From Thermocrinis minervae (GTDB taxonomy: Bacteria; Aquificota; Aquificia; Aquificales; Aquificaceae), in contig NZ_LT670846.1 in the NCBI RefSeq assembly GCF_900142435.1, positions 772,750-836,749 on the forward strand: a stretch of 64,000 nucleotides of DNA, in the 5' to 3' direction. The first letter of the stretch is position 1, and every line of letters begins with the position of its first letter. The notes beneath the pieces are model-generated. The model ran no database searches, had not been told where the DNA came from, and saw only the letters and a program-made list of their open reading frames with translations. Shown here in pieces: positions 46,415 to 55,710 of the stretch. A program made the translations under genes and the position numbers.

Positions 46415-48901
46415 ATGAACCTACTTGGAATCACAGTCAAGGAGATTATAAGGGGGGAAGAGCCGCAGGTCAGGGAGGACGTGCCTCTGAAAGAGGCCTT
46501 CTCCGTGATGAGAGAGAAGGGAAGGGGTTATGTTCTCCTTACAAGGGATGGTAGACCAGCGGGCATACTCACAGAGAGGGATTTAGTAAGACTCATAAAT
46601 TCAGGTGTAGATCTTAGGAAACCAGCTTATCTGTACGGAAATAAGGAGCTTATCACCTGTAGGGCAGACAGAAGCCTGTGGCATGCCCTTTACCTCATGC
46701 TTGAAAACTCCATAAGGAGACTCGCCGTTGTAGATTATGAGAATAAGTTCCTTGGCGTGATAACTGTTGAAGATATTCTCAAGGTACTTGAGGATGATGT
46801 TTTTGATAGAGATTTAAAAGTGAGAGACATAATCTGCAAGAGAAAATTTACCTATGTGAACAGGAATACCAGCATAAAAGAATGTTTAAGGATAATGGAT
46901 GAGAAAAATATAGGAGCTTTACCCATCCTGGAAAACATGATTCCTGTAGGTATAATAACTGAGAGTGACATCCTAAAGAACTTTGATGATATGGACCTTT
47001 CAGATAGTGTAGAGAAGTACATGTCCAAACCGGTCATAACGGTTGAGGAGGATAAAAAAGTATATGAAGCTTTAAAGATTATGGAAAAGCAAAAAATAAG
47101 AAGGTTAGTAGTGGTAGATAATACGGGTAAGGTTACTGGATTAATAGCCGTAACGGATGTGTTAAGAGCTATAGGTGGAGATTTTAAGGATTTTATACAG
47201 AAGTTAAAACACGTTAAGGATATCCTTGACATTTTCCCTGAAGTAGTATTGGAGCTTGTAGATAGAAGTTTTCAAGAACAGATAGTTATCTGGCAGAACA
47301 AGAAAGCAAAAGAAATCTTAGGAAATTTGCTAGACAAGGACATAAAAGAAATTTTTCCGGAGATACAGTGGATACAGTTCTACACACAGCTTATTAAAGA
47401 AGGAAAGATAGAAAGGTACAAGTTTTACGTAAATAGTAGTGTGTACGAAGTATCAGCTTCATACCTTCCTGTAGAAAATAAGCTTTACACAAACGGTAAG
47501 ATAAACCTCCTGATAAGGGACATAACCAAAGAAGAAGAGCAACTTAAAAGCACCCTTAGGATAATAGAAAACTACCGTAGGATAATAAATTCCACGGAAG
47601 ATTTGATGATAATATACGAAGCTTCTACTGGTAGGATAAAACTTTTCAATATGGCCACTCTGAAAACTCTGGCTTACACTGAGGAAGAGCTAAAGAAAAT
47701 GACCATCTTTGACATAATTCAGGACGATCACTCCATCATAAGGAATAATATTGAGAGGATAGTAAGGGAGGACGTGGTGATAAGGGGAGAGAGGCATTAC
47801 AAAAGAGCTTATGGGGATGTGATAACTGTAGAGGTAGTAGCCACAAAGGTTGAGTTAGAGTCCACGCCGCATATACTTGTGGTAGCCAGGGACATAAGGG
47901 AAAGAAAAAAGATGGAAGAAGAGTTGCAAGAGAGCTACAGGAGGCTTAGACTCCTGTACGACTTTACCTTGGCCTTAAACGTGTGTACTTCTGAGGGTGA
48001 GGCTTACAACCTTCTGGCGAAGACGCTTGTAGAAAAGCTTGGTGTTGACAGCCTTACCGTCTACATGATAAACCCCTCCCTAAACAGAATAAGCGGGATA
48101 ATACATTACGGGCAGGACATGCAAGAATGCATGGAAACAGATATAGATCAGTGTAAGGTGGTTCTGAGCACCCAACCACTTGTCTACACACCAGATGGGC
48201 TTATAGATTGTCCCTTCTCTAAGGTTCCAAGGGAGTTTTCTTACATGTGTATACCTGTTGTCTCTTCTGGAAGGATTATAGCTGTACTAAGTATGTTCTC
48301 CAAGAGCAAGGATTACTTTGGAGGAATAGTAAAGGAGCTTATAGAAAGCTTAGTCAACACCTTCTCGCCCTTTATATCCAACCTAAGGCTCATAGAGATA
48401 ACCAGGGAGCTATCCATTAGGGACCCACTTACGAACGTCTACAACAGAAGGTTCCTGATGGAGGTCTTTGAGAAGGAGCTGGAAAGGAGCAGGAGAGAGA
48501 AAAGACAGCTGAGCGTTGTTATTTTTGACCTTGATGACTTTAAAAAGCTAAACGACACCCATGGACACATCATAGGCGATACTGCCCTCAAACACGTGAC
48601 AACCTTAGTCTCAAACTCAATAAGAGCTATGGATCTACTGGGAAGATACGGGGGTGAGGAGTTCATGATAATCCTACCATCCACCACTAAGGAGGATGCT
48701 GTGAAGATAAGTGAGAGGATAAGGAAAGCCCTTAAAACAAACCCTCTAGACATAGGAGACAATAGAATATTTATAAGTGCAAGCTTTGGTGTTGCAACTT
48801 TCCCAGAAGATGGGGAGAGCGTGGAAGAACTACTCAAAAAAGCCGATGAAAGGTTATACAAGGCAAAGAGGGAGGGAAAGAGCAAAGTGGTTTACCGGTA
48901 G
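46415..48901 (+). CDS. CBS-PAS-GAF diguanylate cyclase (GGDEF)
   Basis: An 828-aa cytoplasmic signalling protein with no membrane helix. Four CBS motifs (about 8-125 and 135-260) sense adenyl ligands. PAS-like domains follow near 275-375 and 385-505 (ITKEEEQLKSTLRIIENYRR; VARDIRERKKMEEEL), then a GAF domain (about 520-660) with several Cys. The GGDEF domain starts SIRDPLTNVYNRRFLMEVFE, with GRYGGEEF near 745 and the inhibitory I-site RAMD just before it, so it should be active and feedback-controlled. It converges on the soeABC-type operon (10-bp overlap). Which input dominates cannot be inferred. Confidence 0.9.
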   Translation: MNLLGITVKEIIRGEEPQVREDVPLKEAFSVMREKGRGYVLLTRDGRPAGILTERDLVRLINSGVDLRKPAYLYGNKELITCRADRSLWHALYLMLENSIRRLAVVDYENKFLGVITVEDILKVLEDDVFDRDLKVRDIICKRKFTYVNRNTSIKECLRIMDEKNIGALPILENMIPVGIITESDILKNFDDMDLSDSVEKYMSKPVITVEEDKKVYEALKIMEKQKIRRLVVVDNTGKVTGLIAVTDVLRAIGGDFKDFIQKLKHVKDILDIFPEVVLELVDRSFQEQIVIWQNKKAKEILGNLLDKDIKEIFPEIQWIQFYTQLIKEGKIERYKFYVNSSVYEVSASYLPVENKLYTNGKINLLIRDITKEEEQLKSTLRIIENYRRIINSTEDLMIIYEASTGRIKLFNMATLKTLAYTEEELKKMTIFDIIQDDHSIIRNNIERIVREDVVIRGERHYKRAYGDVITVEVVATKVELESTPHILVVARDIRERKKMEEELQESYRRLRLLYDFTLALNVCTSEGEAYNLLAKTLVEKLGVDSLTVYMINPSLNRISGIIHYGQDMQECMETDIDQCKVVLSTQPLVYTPDGLIDCPFSKVPREFSYMCIPVVSSGRIIAVLSMFSKSKDYFGGIVKELIESLVNTFSPFISNLRLIEITRELSIRDPLTNVYNRRFLMEVFEKELERSRREKRQLSVVIFDLDDFKKLNDTHGHIIGDTALKHVTTLVSNSIRAMDLLGRYGGEEFMIILPSTTKEDAVKISERIRKALKTNPLDIGDNRIFISASFGVATFPEDGESVEELLKKADERLYKAKREGKSKVVYR

Positions 48902-49905
48902 CTTATCCTTGTCCTCTTCCTCTCCATGAATCCTTTTCTTAGAGTATAACCCTCTTTGGGATATAGCCCGTAGAAGAGGTTTTGAACATGGTTTCCTTCC
49001 ACGAAGAAGCTCCATCTTTCTATGGCGGAGCCTAAAAGTATAAGAGCAAAGGTAACTGTGTAGAGGTGGTATGCCCTTACTCCTGATATCCACGAGTAGA
49101 GTATTAAGAATAGGGGTATAACAAAAGTAAGTATGTACGCCAGTGGGATGGCTGTAGGTAGAAGCTCCTTACCTTTGGCGTAATAGAACTCTTCCGTACA
49201 GTAGTTGTTGGTGGTTGTGCCAGTGTCAAGAACTCTTATTGGTCTGTTGTGAGGCAAATTGAGAGCCTCGTTGAGGGTAGGTCTTTTGAGGAAAGCCTGT
49301 CTTATGTTGAAGGCAAGCCTAAAGGCAAGGCCAAGAGCCAGGAAGAGGAAAGTTAAAAACACGTAAGTTCCTATGAACTCTGGCCTGTAGTGGTACACGA
49401 GCAGTAAAGTGGCGGAGGATCCGAGCATGAGGTACATGTTTAGATAGTAGAGGACGCTTATGGACGTGTTCCACTCAAGCACAAACTTGTTGGAGGCGTA
49501 TATCATGGCTGTGGAAAAGCTGCTTAGCCAGCCGAGCACAAAGGTAACTATTCCAAAAGTATGTTCAAGAAAGGGGTTTACCTGATAGTATTTGAGGACT
49601 AGGTAGACAAAAAGGGTAAACCCGTAAGCACCGCTGAATACAGCCTCCCTTGAGAGCCAAGAGGTCCTAAACCTCTTTATAGCCTTCCAAGCCCTGAGCT
49701 TGTGACCCAGGTGAAAAGAAGCTCCTATGGCCCCTAGGCCTATAAGCACCAAAGATATCAAGCCTGATATCAGTACTGCGTTCTTGGGAAGGGCGGTATT
49801 CTTGCCAAAGAGGGTCAAAAACTCCATAAAGTAGGTAAAGGTAAATAGGCCTATGGAGGTGCCAGCTGTGAGAAAGAACCATATCAAAGACAGAGGTGGA
49901 TGCAT
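48892..49905 (-). CDS. soeC: SoeC/DmsC-like membrane anchor of a molybdoenzyme
   Basis: A 337-aa protein with about eight helices and the DmsC/NrfD-like opening MHPPLSLIWFFLTAGTSIGL, then GASFHLGHKLRAWKAIKRF and SWLSREAVFSGAYG, conserved in quinone-reactive anchors. It passes electrons from the Fe-S subunit into the quinone pool. It follows the Fe-S gene by 3 nt. The long 220-250 loop (TGTTTNNYCTEEF) is also seen in sulfite-oxidising SoeC-type proteins as remembered. The gene symbol is tentative. Confidence 0.75.
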   Translation of the reverse strand: MHPPLSLIWFFLTAGTSIGLFTFTYFMEFLTLFGKNTALPKNAVLISGLISLVLIGLGAIGASFHLGHKLRAWKAIKRFRTSWLSREAVFSGAYGFTLFVYLVLKYYQVNPFLEHTFGIVTFVLGWLSSFSTAMIYASNKFVLEWNTSISVLYYLNMYLMLGSSATLLLVYHYRPEFIGTYVFLTFLFLALGLAFRLAFNIRQAFLKRPTLNEALNLPHNRPIRVLDTGTTTNNYCTEEFYYAKGKELLPTAIPLAYILTFVIPLFLILYSWISGVRAYHLYTVTFALILLGSAIERWSFFVEGNHVQNLFYGLYPKEGYTLRKGFMERKRTRISYR

Positions 49906-49908
49906 GGT

Positions 49909-50607
49909 CTATCCTCCTACATGATGTCTTCTTAGTACTTCTAAGAACAGAGGGTTGTCTGGTTTTAGTACATGATCATCCACGTGTATCTTGGTCTCTG
50001 TCCTGGGTAGGTAGTGGTTGGCGGGGTTCGTTCCCATGTCTGGGAAGAGTACAAAGCCGTTCCGCTCCTTTATCATCCTGTACGCTTCGCTGTTGGGATC
50101 CTCTATGTCTCCGAAGAATCTAGCCCTTGCCGGACATGTGAGCACGCACGCTGGCTTTCTGTGTTCGGGTGGTAGTGTTTCATCGTATATCCTGTCTATG
50201 CACAGGGTGCACTTCTTCATCACTTTATCAGCTTCATCAAACTCTCTGCATCCGTAAGGACAAGACCACGAGCAGAGTTTACATCCTATACAGTCATCGT
50301 AGTTCACGAGGACTATGCCGTCCTGTTCTCTTTTATAGCTTGCTCCGGTGGGGCATACAGGCACGCAGGGAGCATCCTGACAGTGCAGGCAGGACTTAGG
50401 AAGATGAAATACCTGGGTGTTTGGAAACTCTCCCACTTCGTAAGTCATTATCCTGTTGTACCAGACACCCTCTGGCTCCCTGCCATAAGGGTCAAAGTCA
50501 GAAAGGGGACCGAAGGACGCCTGCGTGTTCCACTCTTTACAGTTGGTGGCGCAAGCATGACAACCAACGCAAGTGTTTAAGTCTATGACCAAGGCAAACT
50601 GAGCCAT
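49909..50607 (-). CDS. soeB: SoeB-like four-cluster [4Fe-4S] electron-transfer subunit
   Basis: 232 aa from the ATG preceded by AAGGAGG; 14 extra codons upstream are rejected. Four cysteine groups are seen: CVGCHACATNCKEW, CLHCQDAPCVPVCPTGA, CIGCKLCSWSCPYGC and CTLC ... CVLTCPARARFFGD, enough for four [4Fe-4S] clusters as in DmsB/PsrB/SoeB. It has no signal peptide, and the catalytic subunit lacks a Tat signal, so the complex is expected on the cytoplasmic side. It is the second gene of the operon. Confidence 0.85.
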   Translation of the reverse strand: MAQFALVIDLNTCVGCHACATNCKEWNTQASFGPLSDFDPYGREPEGVWYNRIMTYEVGEFPNTQVFHLPKSCLHCQDAPCVPVCPTGASYKREQDGIVLVNYDDCIGCKLCSWSCPYGCREFDEADKVMKKCTLCIDRIYDETLPPEHRKPACVLTCPARARFFGDIEDPNSEAYRMIKERNGFVLFPDMGTNPANHYLPRTETKIHVDDHVLKPDNPLFLEVLRRHHVGG

Positions 50608-50618
50608 GACTAACCTCC

Positions 50619-53462
50619 TTAAGGCTTGTACCTTAATACCTCTACCCACCTTTCTTCTATGTAAGGTAGGGGCTTTACTTCAAACTGTGGGTATGTTTCT
50701 GGTGACTCGTCCTCGGCCTTGTAAACCTTTACCTTGGTGTCAAACCATGCCAAGTGTCCTGTTATAGGGTCTCCGTAGTAAATCTCCCTTCCTCCTATCT
50801 TTATGCTGTGAGGTATGACGTGGTTGAGCAGGAAACCTAGTGTTCCTTCTTCGGCGTCTGGTTTTAGGCCCCATGTTCCCCTCATCTTTCCTATGGCGTT
50901 CCATGTCCAGACAGAGTTGGGTTCTGTTGTTTCTGTCAGGAACACTTGGCATTTTACCTTACCTACCCTTGATTCTACCCATACCCAGTCTAGGTGTTTT
51001 ATGCCCAGCTTTTGTGCTGTTTTTGGGTTCATGTAAAGGTAATTCCTTGTAGATATCTGCCTAAGCCAAGCGTTTTGGGAGTCCCAGGAGTGGTACATCC
51101 ACTGAGGTCTCTGTGTGAAGGCATACAGTGGGTATTCCTTACCACTTATCTCCTCTTCAAAGGGTGGGTACCAGAAGGGTAGGGGGTCAAAGTACTTTAT
51201 GAGCCTTTCCCTGAGTATGGGATCGTTGGGTGGTTGGTTTTTACCCTCCCATAGGCCCTGCCCAGCTAGCCTGAAGGTTTGTAGTGCTTCAAGGTAAAAG
51301 TTGAATATGATAGGATCTGTCTTTTTCACAAAACCTACACTCTTTGCCCACTCTAAGTAATCCTTGTTGGCATGTCTGTAGTAGCGCATGTTGTCGGGAA
51401 GTTTGTAGTAGAAGAAGCCTTTATTCTTTATGTACATCTCAAGCTGGTTGGGGTTTGGTTCTCCTACAAAGTGTTTGTCTCCGTTTTTACCCCTCCAACC
51501 TGCCAGAGCACCCACTCCCGGCCTTATCTGCCAGTTTATCAAGAAGTCTTTAAAGTCTTTGTACTTTCTGGAACCATCCTCGTTGACAAAACCAGGGAGC
51601 TTTAGCCTGGAGCCTATCTCCACCATCACGTCTCCCCAACCTCTTACATCGTAACCGTACTCTCTAGGATCCACTATGGGATGCCTTAGCGCATCAACGG
51701 GACCGTCCACAGAAGATGGTGGTCTGTCAAGCAGGGAGAGGGCAAACCATTGCTCCAGGTATGTAGCGTCTGGAAGAACCAGGTCTGAGTAAGCTACCTG
51801 CTCACTGTAGAAAGCGTCTATTGTTATTATCTTGGGTATTATGTAGTTTCCGGATGGATCTGTGGCTGTAAGGGCTTCAAGGATGTAGGGTATGTTCTGA
51901 GAAGAATTCCAGGCCATGTTGGCCATGTATATCATCAACACTTCGATGCCGTAAGGATTCTGTTGGTAGGCTGCTGGTATTACGTTCTGTATGCAACCGT
52001 GCGCGGACATGGGGAAGTACCAGCTGTACGCCCAGTCTATCCTTATGGGGTTTCCCTTTTCATCAACGAGCAAATCGTCAGGATTTTGAACATATCCAAG
52101 GTGCGGACCAGGGTAAACCTCTCCGTATTTTATCTCATCTGGTCTTGATATCTTGTAAGGTTTGGGAAGATCCTCTATATGCTTGGGGTATGGTGGCTTG
52201 TTGAGGAATCCACCTGGAGTGTCTATGCATCCTAGCATCATCATAAGTAGGAAGACAGCCCTTGCTGTTTGGAAACCGTTGGTATGAGAACCTACACCTC
52301 TCATTATGTGGAAGGATACGGGTCTTCCTCTTGTCTTTTTATGCTTCCTTCCCCATACGTCCGTCCATTCTATGGGGAGTTCTAAGGGTTCGAGGAAAGC
52401 AACAGTTCCCATCTCTTTGGCTATACGCTCTATATCCTTTGCAGGTATGCCTGTTATTTTCTCTACCTTCTCTGGGCTGTAGTCCTTTACAAGTCTCTCG
52501 GCAAATATATCAAAAGCTGGTCTTACCTTGTAGCCCTCTGGTGTGGTGAATTCACCTATGAAGGCTGGGTCTAGATCTTCTGGAACTATGGCATCTGCTG
52601 GCTTGAAGGTTCCAGATTTTTTGTCAAACACCATAGGCTTTCCTTCTTCGTTTCTGTAGAAAAGACCGTCCTTGGATGTTCCTGGAGCTTGTATTACCAG
52701 GTAGGGTGCGTTGGTGTAGGTCTTTAGGAACTCCCAGTCCACTAGGTTGTACTTAAACAGCACATGCATAAGGCCCATGATGAAGGCCCCGTCCGTTCCT
52801 GGCTTTATGGGTACCCACTCGTCAGCTATGGCACCGTAACCCCACCTTACAGGGTTGACCACTACGAACTTGCCTCCCTTCCTCTTCATCTCCTGTATGC
52901 CGAGTTTGAAAGGATTGGAAGAGTGGTCCTCGGCCACGCCTATCATCATAAAGTACTTGGTGTTTTCAAAGTCAGCCTCTCCAAACTCCCAGAAGGAACC
53001 ACCTATGGAGTAAAGACCTGCAGCCGCTATGTTAACAGAGCAGAAACCTCCGTGAGCTGCCCAATTTACTGTTCCAAGCTGGCTTGCAAACCAGCTGTTT
53101 ATGGCCTGCATCTGATCCCTTCCTGTGAAGAAGGCTATTTTGTAAGGGCCTTTTCTTCTTGCTTCATCCAACCACTGGACGGCTATCTGTATAGCTTCTT
53201 CCCATTCTATTTCCTTAAACTGCCCTGAACCTCTTGGACCAACCCTTAAAAGAGGCTTCCTAAGCCTAGCCGGGCTGTACTCTTTCATTATTCCGGAAGA
53301 ACCCTTCGCACAGAGGACTCCTTTGTTGGTAGGGTGAGCGTCGTTACCCTTTATGTAAGCTATCTTGTTGTTTCTTACGTAAACCTCTATACCACATCTG
53401 CAGGCGCACATGTAGCATGTACTGTAGGTCTTCCTGTCGTAAAAGCTACCTCCTATCTCCAT
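50619..53462 (-). CDS. soeA: Molybdopterin oxidoreductase, SoeA-like sulfite dehydrogenase catalytic subunit
   Basis: A 947-aa DMSO-reductase-family enzyme. The N-terminal [4Fe-4S] motif is C16-x2-C19-x3-C23 ... C51. The probable molybdenum ligand is C141 in AAHGGFCSVNIAAAG. No twin-arginine signal is present, so it is cytoplasmic, unlike PsrA, PhsA and most DmsA. Size, cofactor motif, cytoplasmic location and the A-B-C gene order fit the membrane-bound sulfite-oxidising SoeABC of sulfur oxidisers. Polysulfide, thiosulfate or tetrathionate chemistry cannot be excluded. The Shine-Dalgarno sequence AAGGAGG is 6-7 nt upstream. moeA, moeB and moaD lie within about 17 kb. Confidence 0.78.
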   Translation of the reverse strand: MEIGGSFYDRKTYSTCYMCACRCGIEVYVRNNKIAYIKGNDAHPTNKGVLCAKGSSGIMKEYSPARLRKPLLRVGPRGSGQFKEIEWEEAIQIAVQWLDEARRKGPYKIAFFTGRDQMQAINSWFASQLGTVNWAAHGGFCSVNIAAAGLYSIGGSFWEFGEADFENTKYFMMIGVAEDHSSNPFKLGIQEMKRKGGKFVVVNPVRWGYGAIADEWVPIKPGTDGAFIMGLMHVLFKYNLVDWEFLKTYTNAPYLVIQAPGTSKDGLFYRNEEGKPMVFDKKSGTFKPADAIVPEDLDPAFIGEFTTPEGYKVRPAFDIFAERLVKDYSPEKVEKITGIPAKDIERIAKEMGTVAFLEPLELPIEWTDVWGRKHKKTRGRPVSFHIMRGVGSHTNGFQTARAVFLLMMMLGCIDTPGGFLNKPPYPKHIEDLPKPYKISRPDEIKYGEVYPGPHLGYVQNPDDLLVDEKGNPIRIDWAYSWYFPMSAHGCIQNVIPAAYQQNPYGIEVLMIYMANMAWNSSQNIPYILEALTATDPSGNYIIPKIITIDAFYSEQVAYSDLVLPDATYLEQWFALSLLDRPPSSVDGPVDALRHPIVDPREYGYDVRGWGDVMVEIGSRLKLPGFVNEDGSRKYKDFKDFLINWQIRPGVGALAGWRGKNGDKHFVGEPNPNQLEMYIKNKGFFYYKLPDNMRYYRHANKDYLEWAKSVGFVKKTDPIIFNFYLEALQTFRLAGQGLWEGKNQPPNDPILRERLIKYFDPLPFWYPPFEEEISGKEYPLYAFTQRPQWMYHSWDSQNAWLRQISTRNYLYMNPKTAQKLGIKHLDWVWVESRVGKVKCQVFLTETTEPNSVWTWNAIGKMRGTWGLKPDAEEGTLGFLLNHVIPHSIKIGGREIYYGDPITGHLAWFDTKVKVYKAEDESPETYPQFEVKPLPYIEERWVEVLRYKP

Positions 53463-53481
53463 GGAGAAACCTCCTTATGGA

Positions 53482-53571
53482 ATAAGCTATCACGTTAGAA
53501 GTTCCACGTGACTAAAATTTTCTTATACTGCCATAAGCTGCATTTATAAGCTCTATAAGCTTATCTTATGG
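53482..53571. promoter_or_regulatory. Repeat-rich control region between soeA and the O-antigen ligase gene
   Basis: ATAAGCT occurs four times (53482, 53533, 53546, 53555). The last is inside a perfect palindrome ATAAGCTTAT (53555-53564). CCATAAG (53531-53537) and CTTATGG (53565-53571) are inverted arms enclosing three of the copies. CACGTG (53505-53510) is another palindrome. It looks like a multi-site operator for the molybdoenzyme operon. Confidence 0.55.
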
Positions 53572-54680
53572 TTTATTGTCTGGTAAGATTTTATCCCATG
53601 ATCTACTTGCTTCTAGTTTCTGCCTTCGTCTCCATAAGCCTTTTTGAGGGGCTTGTATTGATAGTCCTCTTGTATACCGCTTACTTGATGCTTAAGGGGG
53701 AGATAAGACCTAAGGGTATTCTAGGCTTGCCGCTTGTGATGTACTCGGTGCCATCCTTTGCCTCTTCTGTAGCTTACTATCCTGGGAAGGCCATAGAAAG
53801 GAGCTTCTTCCTTCTCTCCTACTTTTACGGTCAGAGGCTGCAAGGTAGAAGAGAGCTTCTCCTTCGGATAAATTACACACTCCTGGCTTTTGGTTTCTTG
53901 CTTATACCAGTCCTCCTCTGGAAACACTACACAAAAGGTGAGATATCCCTACTGTGGGGTGGTCCCTTTGAAGTTTCAAACTTTTATTCTCTCTTCTTCC
54001 TTGCTTCCCTTTCCTTGCTGTTGTACAAAAAAAGGCCTGTCTATGTGATACCGGCAATGCTGTTCCTTGTTGTGGTCTTTTTCAGTCAGAGGAGGTCAAC
54101 CCTTATAGGGCTAGTGTTAGCTCTCTTTATGCTCCTGTGGCTCTACAGGCACAAGCTATCCAAAAGGTCTATGCTTGGCGTGACCTTTGGTGTTCTGTCC
54201 CTTATTCTCCTGCTTGGAGTTTTTTTCTACTACAAGGATCCACGTATAAGGGTAGTTTTTGAGAAGGGTATAAGTCTTGAGACTTTAGATGAGTTTTCAA
54301 GCAAGAGGCTGTATAACCTTAGGTCTGGCCTTATGGTCATAAGGGATGACTTTAAGGAGAAAAACCTGTTTGCCATCCTGTTCGGACACGGTATAAACCC
54401 TGCCGAACGCCTACCTTACCCTTCCGTTGTTGGGGGCTACGAGTCTGTGTTTGTGGTATCCGAGTTTACAGAGAGGGGACTTTTGGGGCTTTTAGGAGTC
54501 CTATGGTTTATGTTTGCTTACTTTAGGAGGCTTCTTGTTTATAGATTAGATGATCCTCTTAAAATACCCTTTCTTCTTATGCTCTGCGTTCATCTAGGTG
54601 GAATCGTCTTCACCGGCTTTTGGGATGCTATGCTTCCTCTTTACCTTATCATGTTTAGGATGGTAGAGGATGGATCCTAA
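53568..54680 (+). CDS. O-antigen ligase-like membrane protein
   Basis: A 370-aa polytopic protein (about ten to twelve helices). The family pattern is FFSQRRSTLIGLVLALFMLL in the middle, a periplasmic loop rich in charged residues, then FGHGINPAERLPYPS and a VSEFTERGLLGLLGVLWF segment. It resembles WaaL/Wzy-type proteins that ligate or polymerise undecaprenyl-linked glycans. The start is uncertain: the first ATG follows TATAAG by 8 nt; a second at 53598 is also plausible. It overlaps the next glycosyltransferase by 11 bp. Confidence 0.78.
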   Translation: MVYCLVRFYPMIYLLLVSAFVSISLFEGLVLIVLLYTAYLMLKGEIRPKGILGLPLVMYSVPSFASSVAYYPGKAIERSFFLLSYFYGQRLQGRRELLLRINYTLLAFGFLLIPVLLWKHYTKGEISLLWGGPFEVSNFYSLFFLASLSLLLYKKRPVYVIPAMLFLVVVFFSQRRSTLIGLVLALFMLLWLYRHKLSKRSMLGVTFGVLSLILLLGVFFYYKDPRIRVVFEKGISLETLDEFSSKRLYNLRSGLMVIRDDFKEKNLFAILFGHGINPAERLPYPSVVGGYESVFVVSEFTERGLLGLLGVLWFMFAYFRRLLVYRLDDPLKIPFLLMLCVHLGGIVFTGFWDAMLPLYLIMFRMVEDGS

Positions 54681-55710
54681 GGCGACCCTTTTCTTGATGG
54701 GACATTCGGCGGGTGTTGGTGATGTACTGAGGGTTACCGCTGCCTTAAAAGCCTTTAAGATGGCCTATCCTGAGTCTGAAATACATCTTGTGCTTCTTAC
54801 CAAGGACAAGGGATACGTCTCTGAAGAGCTCATGTCCAAGCATTGCCTCTTAAACTCTTTTCACTCCATAGACAAGAGGATAAGGTCTTTAAAGGATTGG
54901 AAGAGGTTTTTCAACGACTTTGAGGTGGTAGTGGAAAAGGTAAGGCCTGATCTCATAGTGGATTTGGAGCCTCACGGTCTTAAAAGCTCCTTTCTTTGTA
55001 TGTATGCAAGGCTAAAGTATGGCATAAAGACGGTGGGTATAGCCGAGTTTCCTTTAAGAGGTCTTTTTTATACAGTAAGGGCAGAACCTACAAGAAAGGT
55101 CCTAAAGTCTGTAGACTACACAGACAGATTCTTTGTAGCCTTAAAACCTCTTGGCATAGAGAGGAAAGGTACACCTATAGAGCTGTGTGAAACTCCGGAA
55201 GGGAAGGCCTTTAGAGAATCTTTCAGAAGACTTTACAACATACCTAACAAACCCCTCTTGGGCTTGAACATAGGATGTGGAACACCCGATGCGCTCTGGA
55301 GAAGGCCGTCCTTAAAGCTTCTTAGACAAGTGGTAAGGACTCTACAGTCTAAGATGGATGCTTATCTTGTGCTAACTGGTGCATCCTTTGAGAAGGACAT
55401 AAACCAAGCATTCCTTCAAGATTACGACCTTCCAGCTTTAGATATGGCTGGAAAGACAAGCATATCGGAGCTCACAGGTTTGATAAAGTCCTTCAGTCTT
55501 TTTATCTCCACAGACAGCGGACCATACCATATGGCCGTAGCCTTAAGGGTTCCAACGCTGGCCATCTTTGTAAAAGATTTTCCTCAGTCTTATCATCACC
55601 ATCCATGGGTGAGGTGTGTAGTTCTTGACTCTGAAGAAAAGATAGATAAGGCTGTACGGGCAGGTCTTGAGCTCTTACTCCCACTCTCTTTCCAAGAAGC
55701 TTCTCTCTAG
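54670..55710 (+). CDS. Glycosyltransferase family 9 (heptosyltransferase-like)
   Basis: A 346-aa GT-B enzyme. The N-terminal LFLMGHSAGVGDVLRVTAAL corresponds to the GDxxxxTPal acceptor motif. The C-terminal half has GLNIGCGTPDALWRRPS and FISTDSGPYHMAVALRVPTL, the donor-binding signature with the conserved Asp-Ser-Gly-Pro. It probably adds heptose or a related sugar to LPS core. It follows the ligase gene by overlap and converges on the DUF72 gene (36-bp overlap). Confidence 0.88.
   Translation: MDPKATLFLMGHSAGVGDVLRVTAALKAFKMAYPESEIHLVLLTKDKGYVSEELMSKHCLLNSFHSIDKRIRSLKDWKRFFNDFEVVVEKVRPDLIVDLEPHGLKSSFLCMYARLKYGIKTVGIAEFPLRGLFYTVRAEPTRKVLKSVDYTDRFFVALKPLGIERKGTPIELCETPEGKAFRESFRRLYNIPNKPLLGLNIGCGTPDALWRRPSLKLLRQVVRTLQSKMDAYLVLTGASFEKDINQAFLQDYDLPALDMAGKTSISELTGLIKSFSLFISTDSGPYHMAVALRVPTLAIFVKDFPQSYHHHPWVRCVVLDSEEKIDKAVRAGLELLLPLSFQEASL

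Noticed and set aside
50815-53228. Several frames of 60-154 aa opposite soeA
   Set aside because: They follow the codon pattern of the real gene on the other strand and show no start signals or family features.
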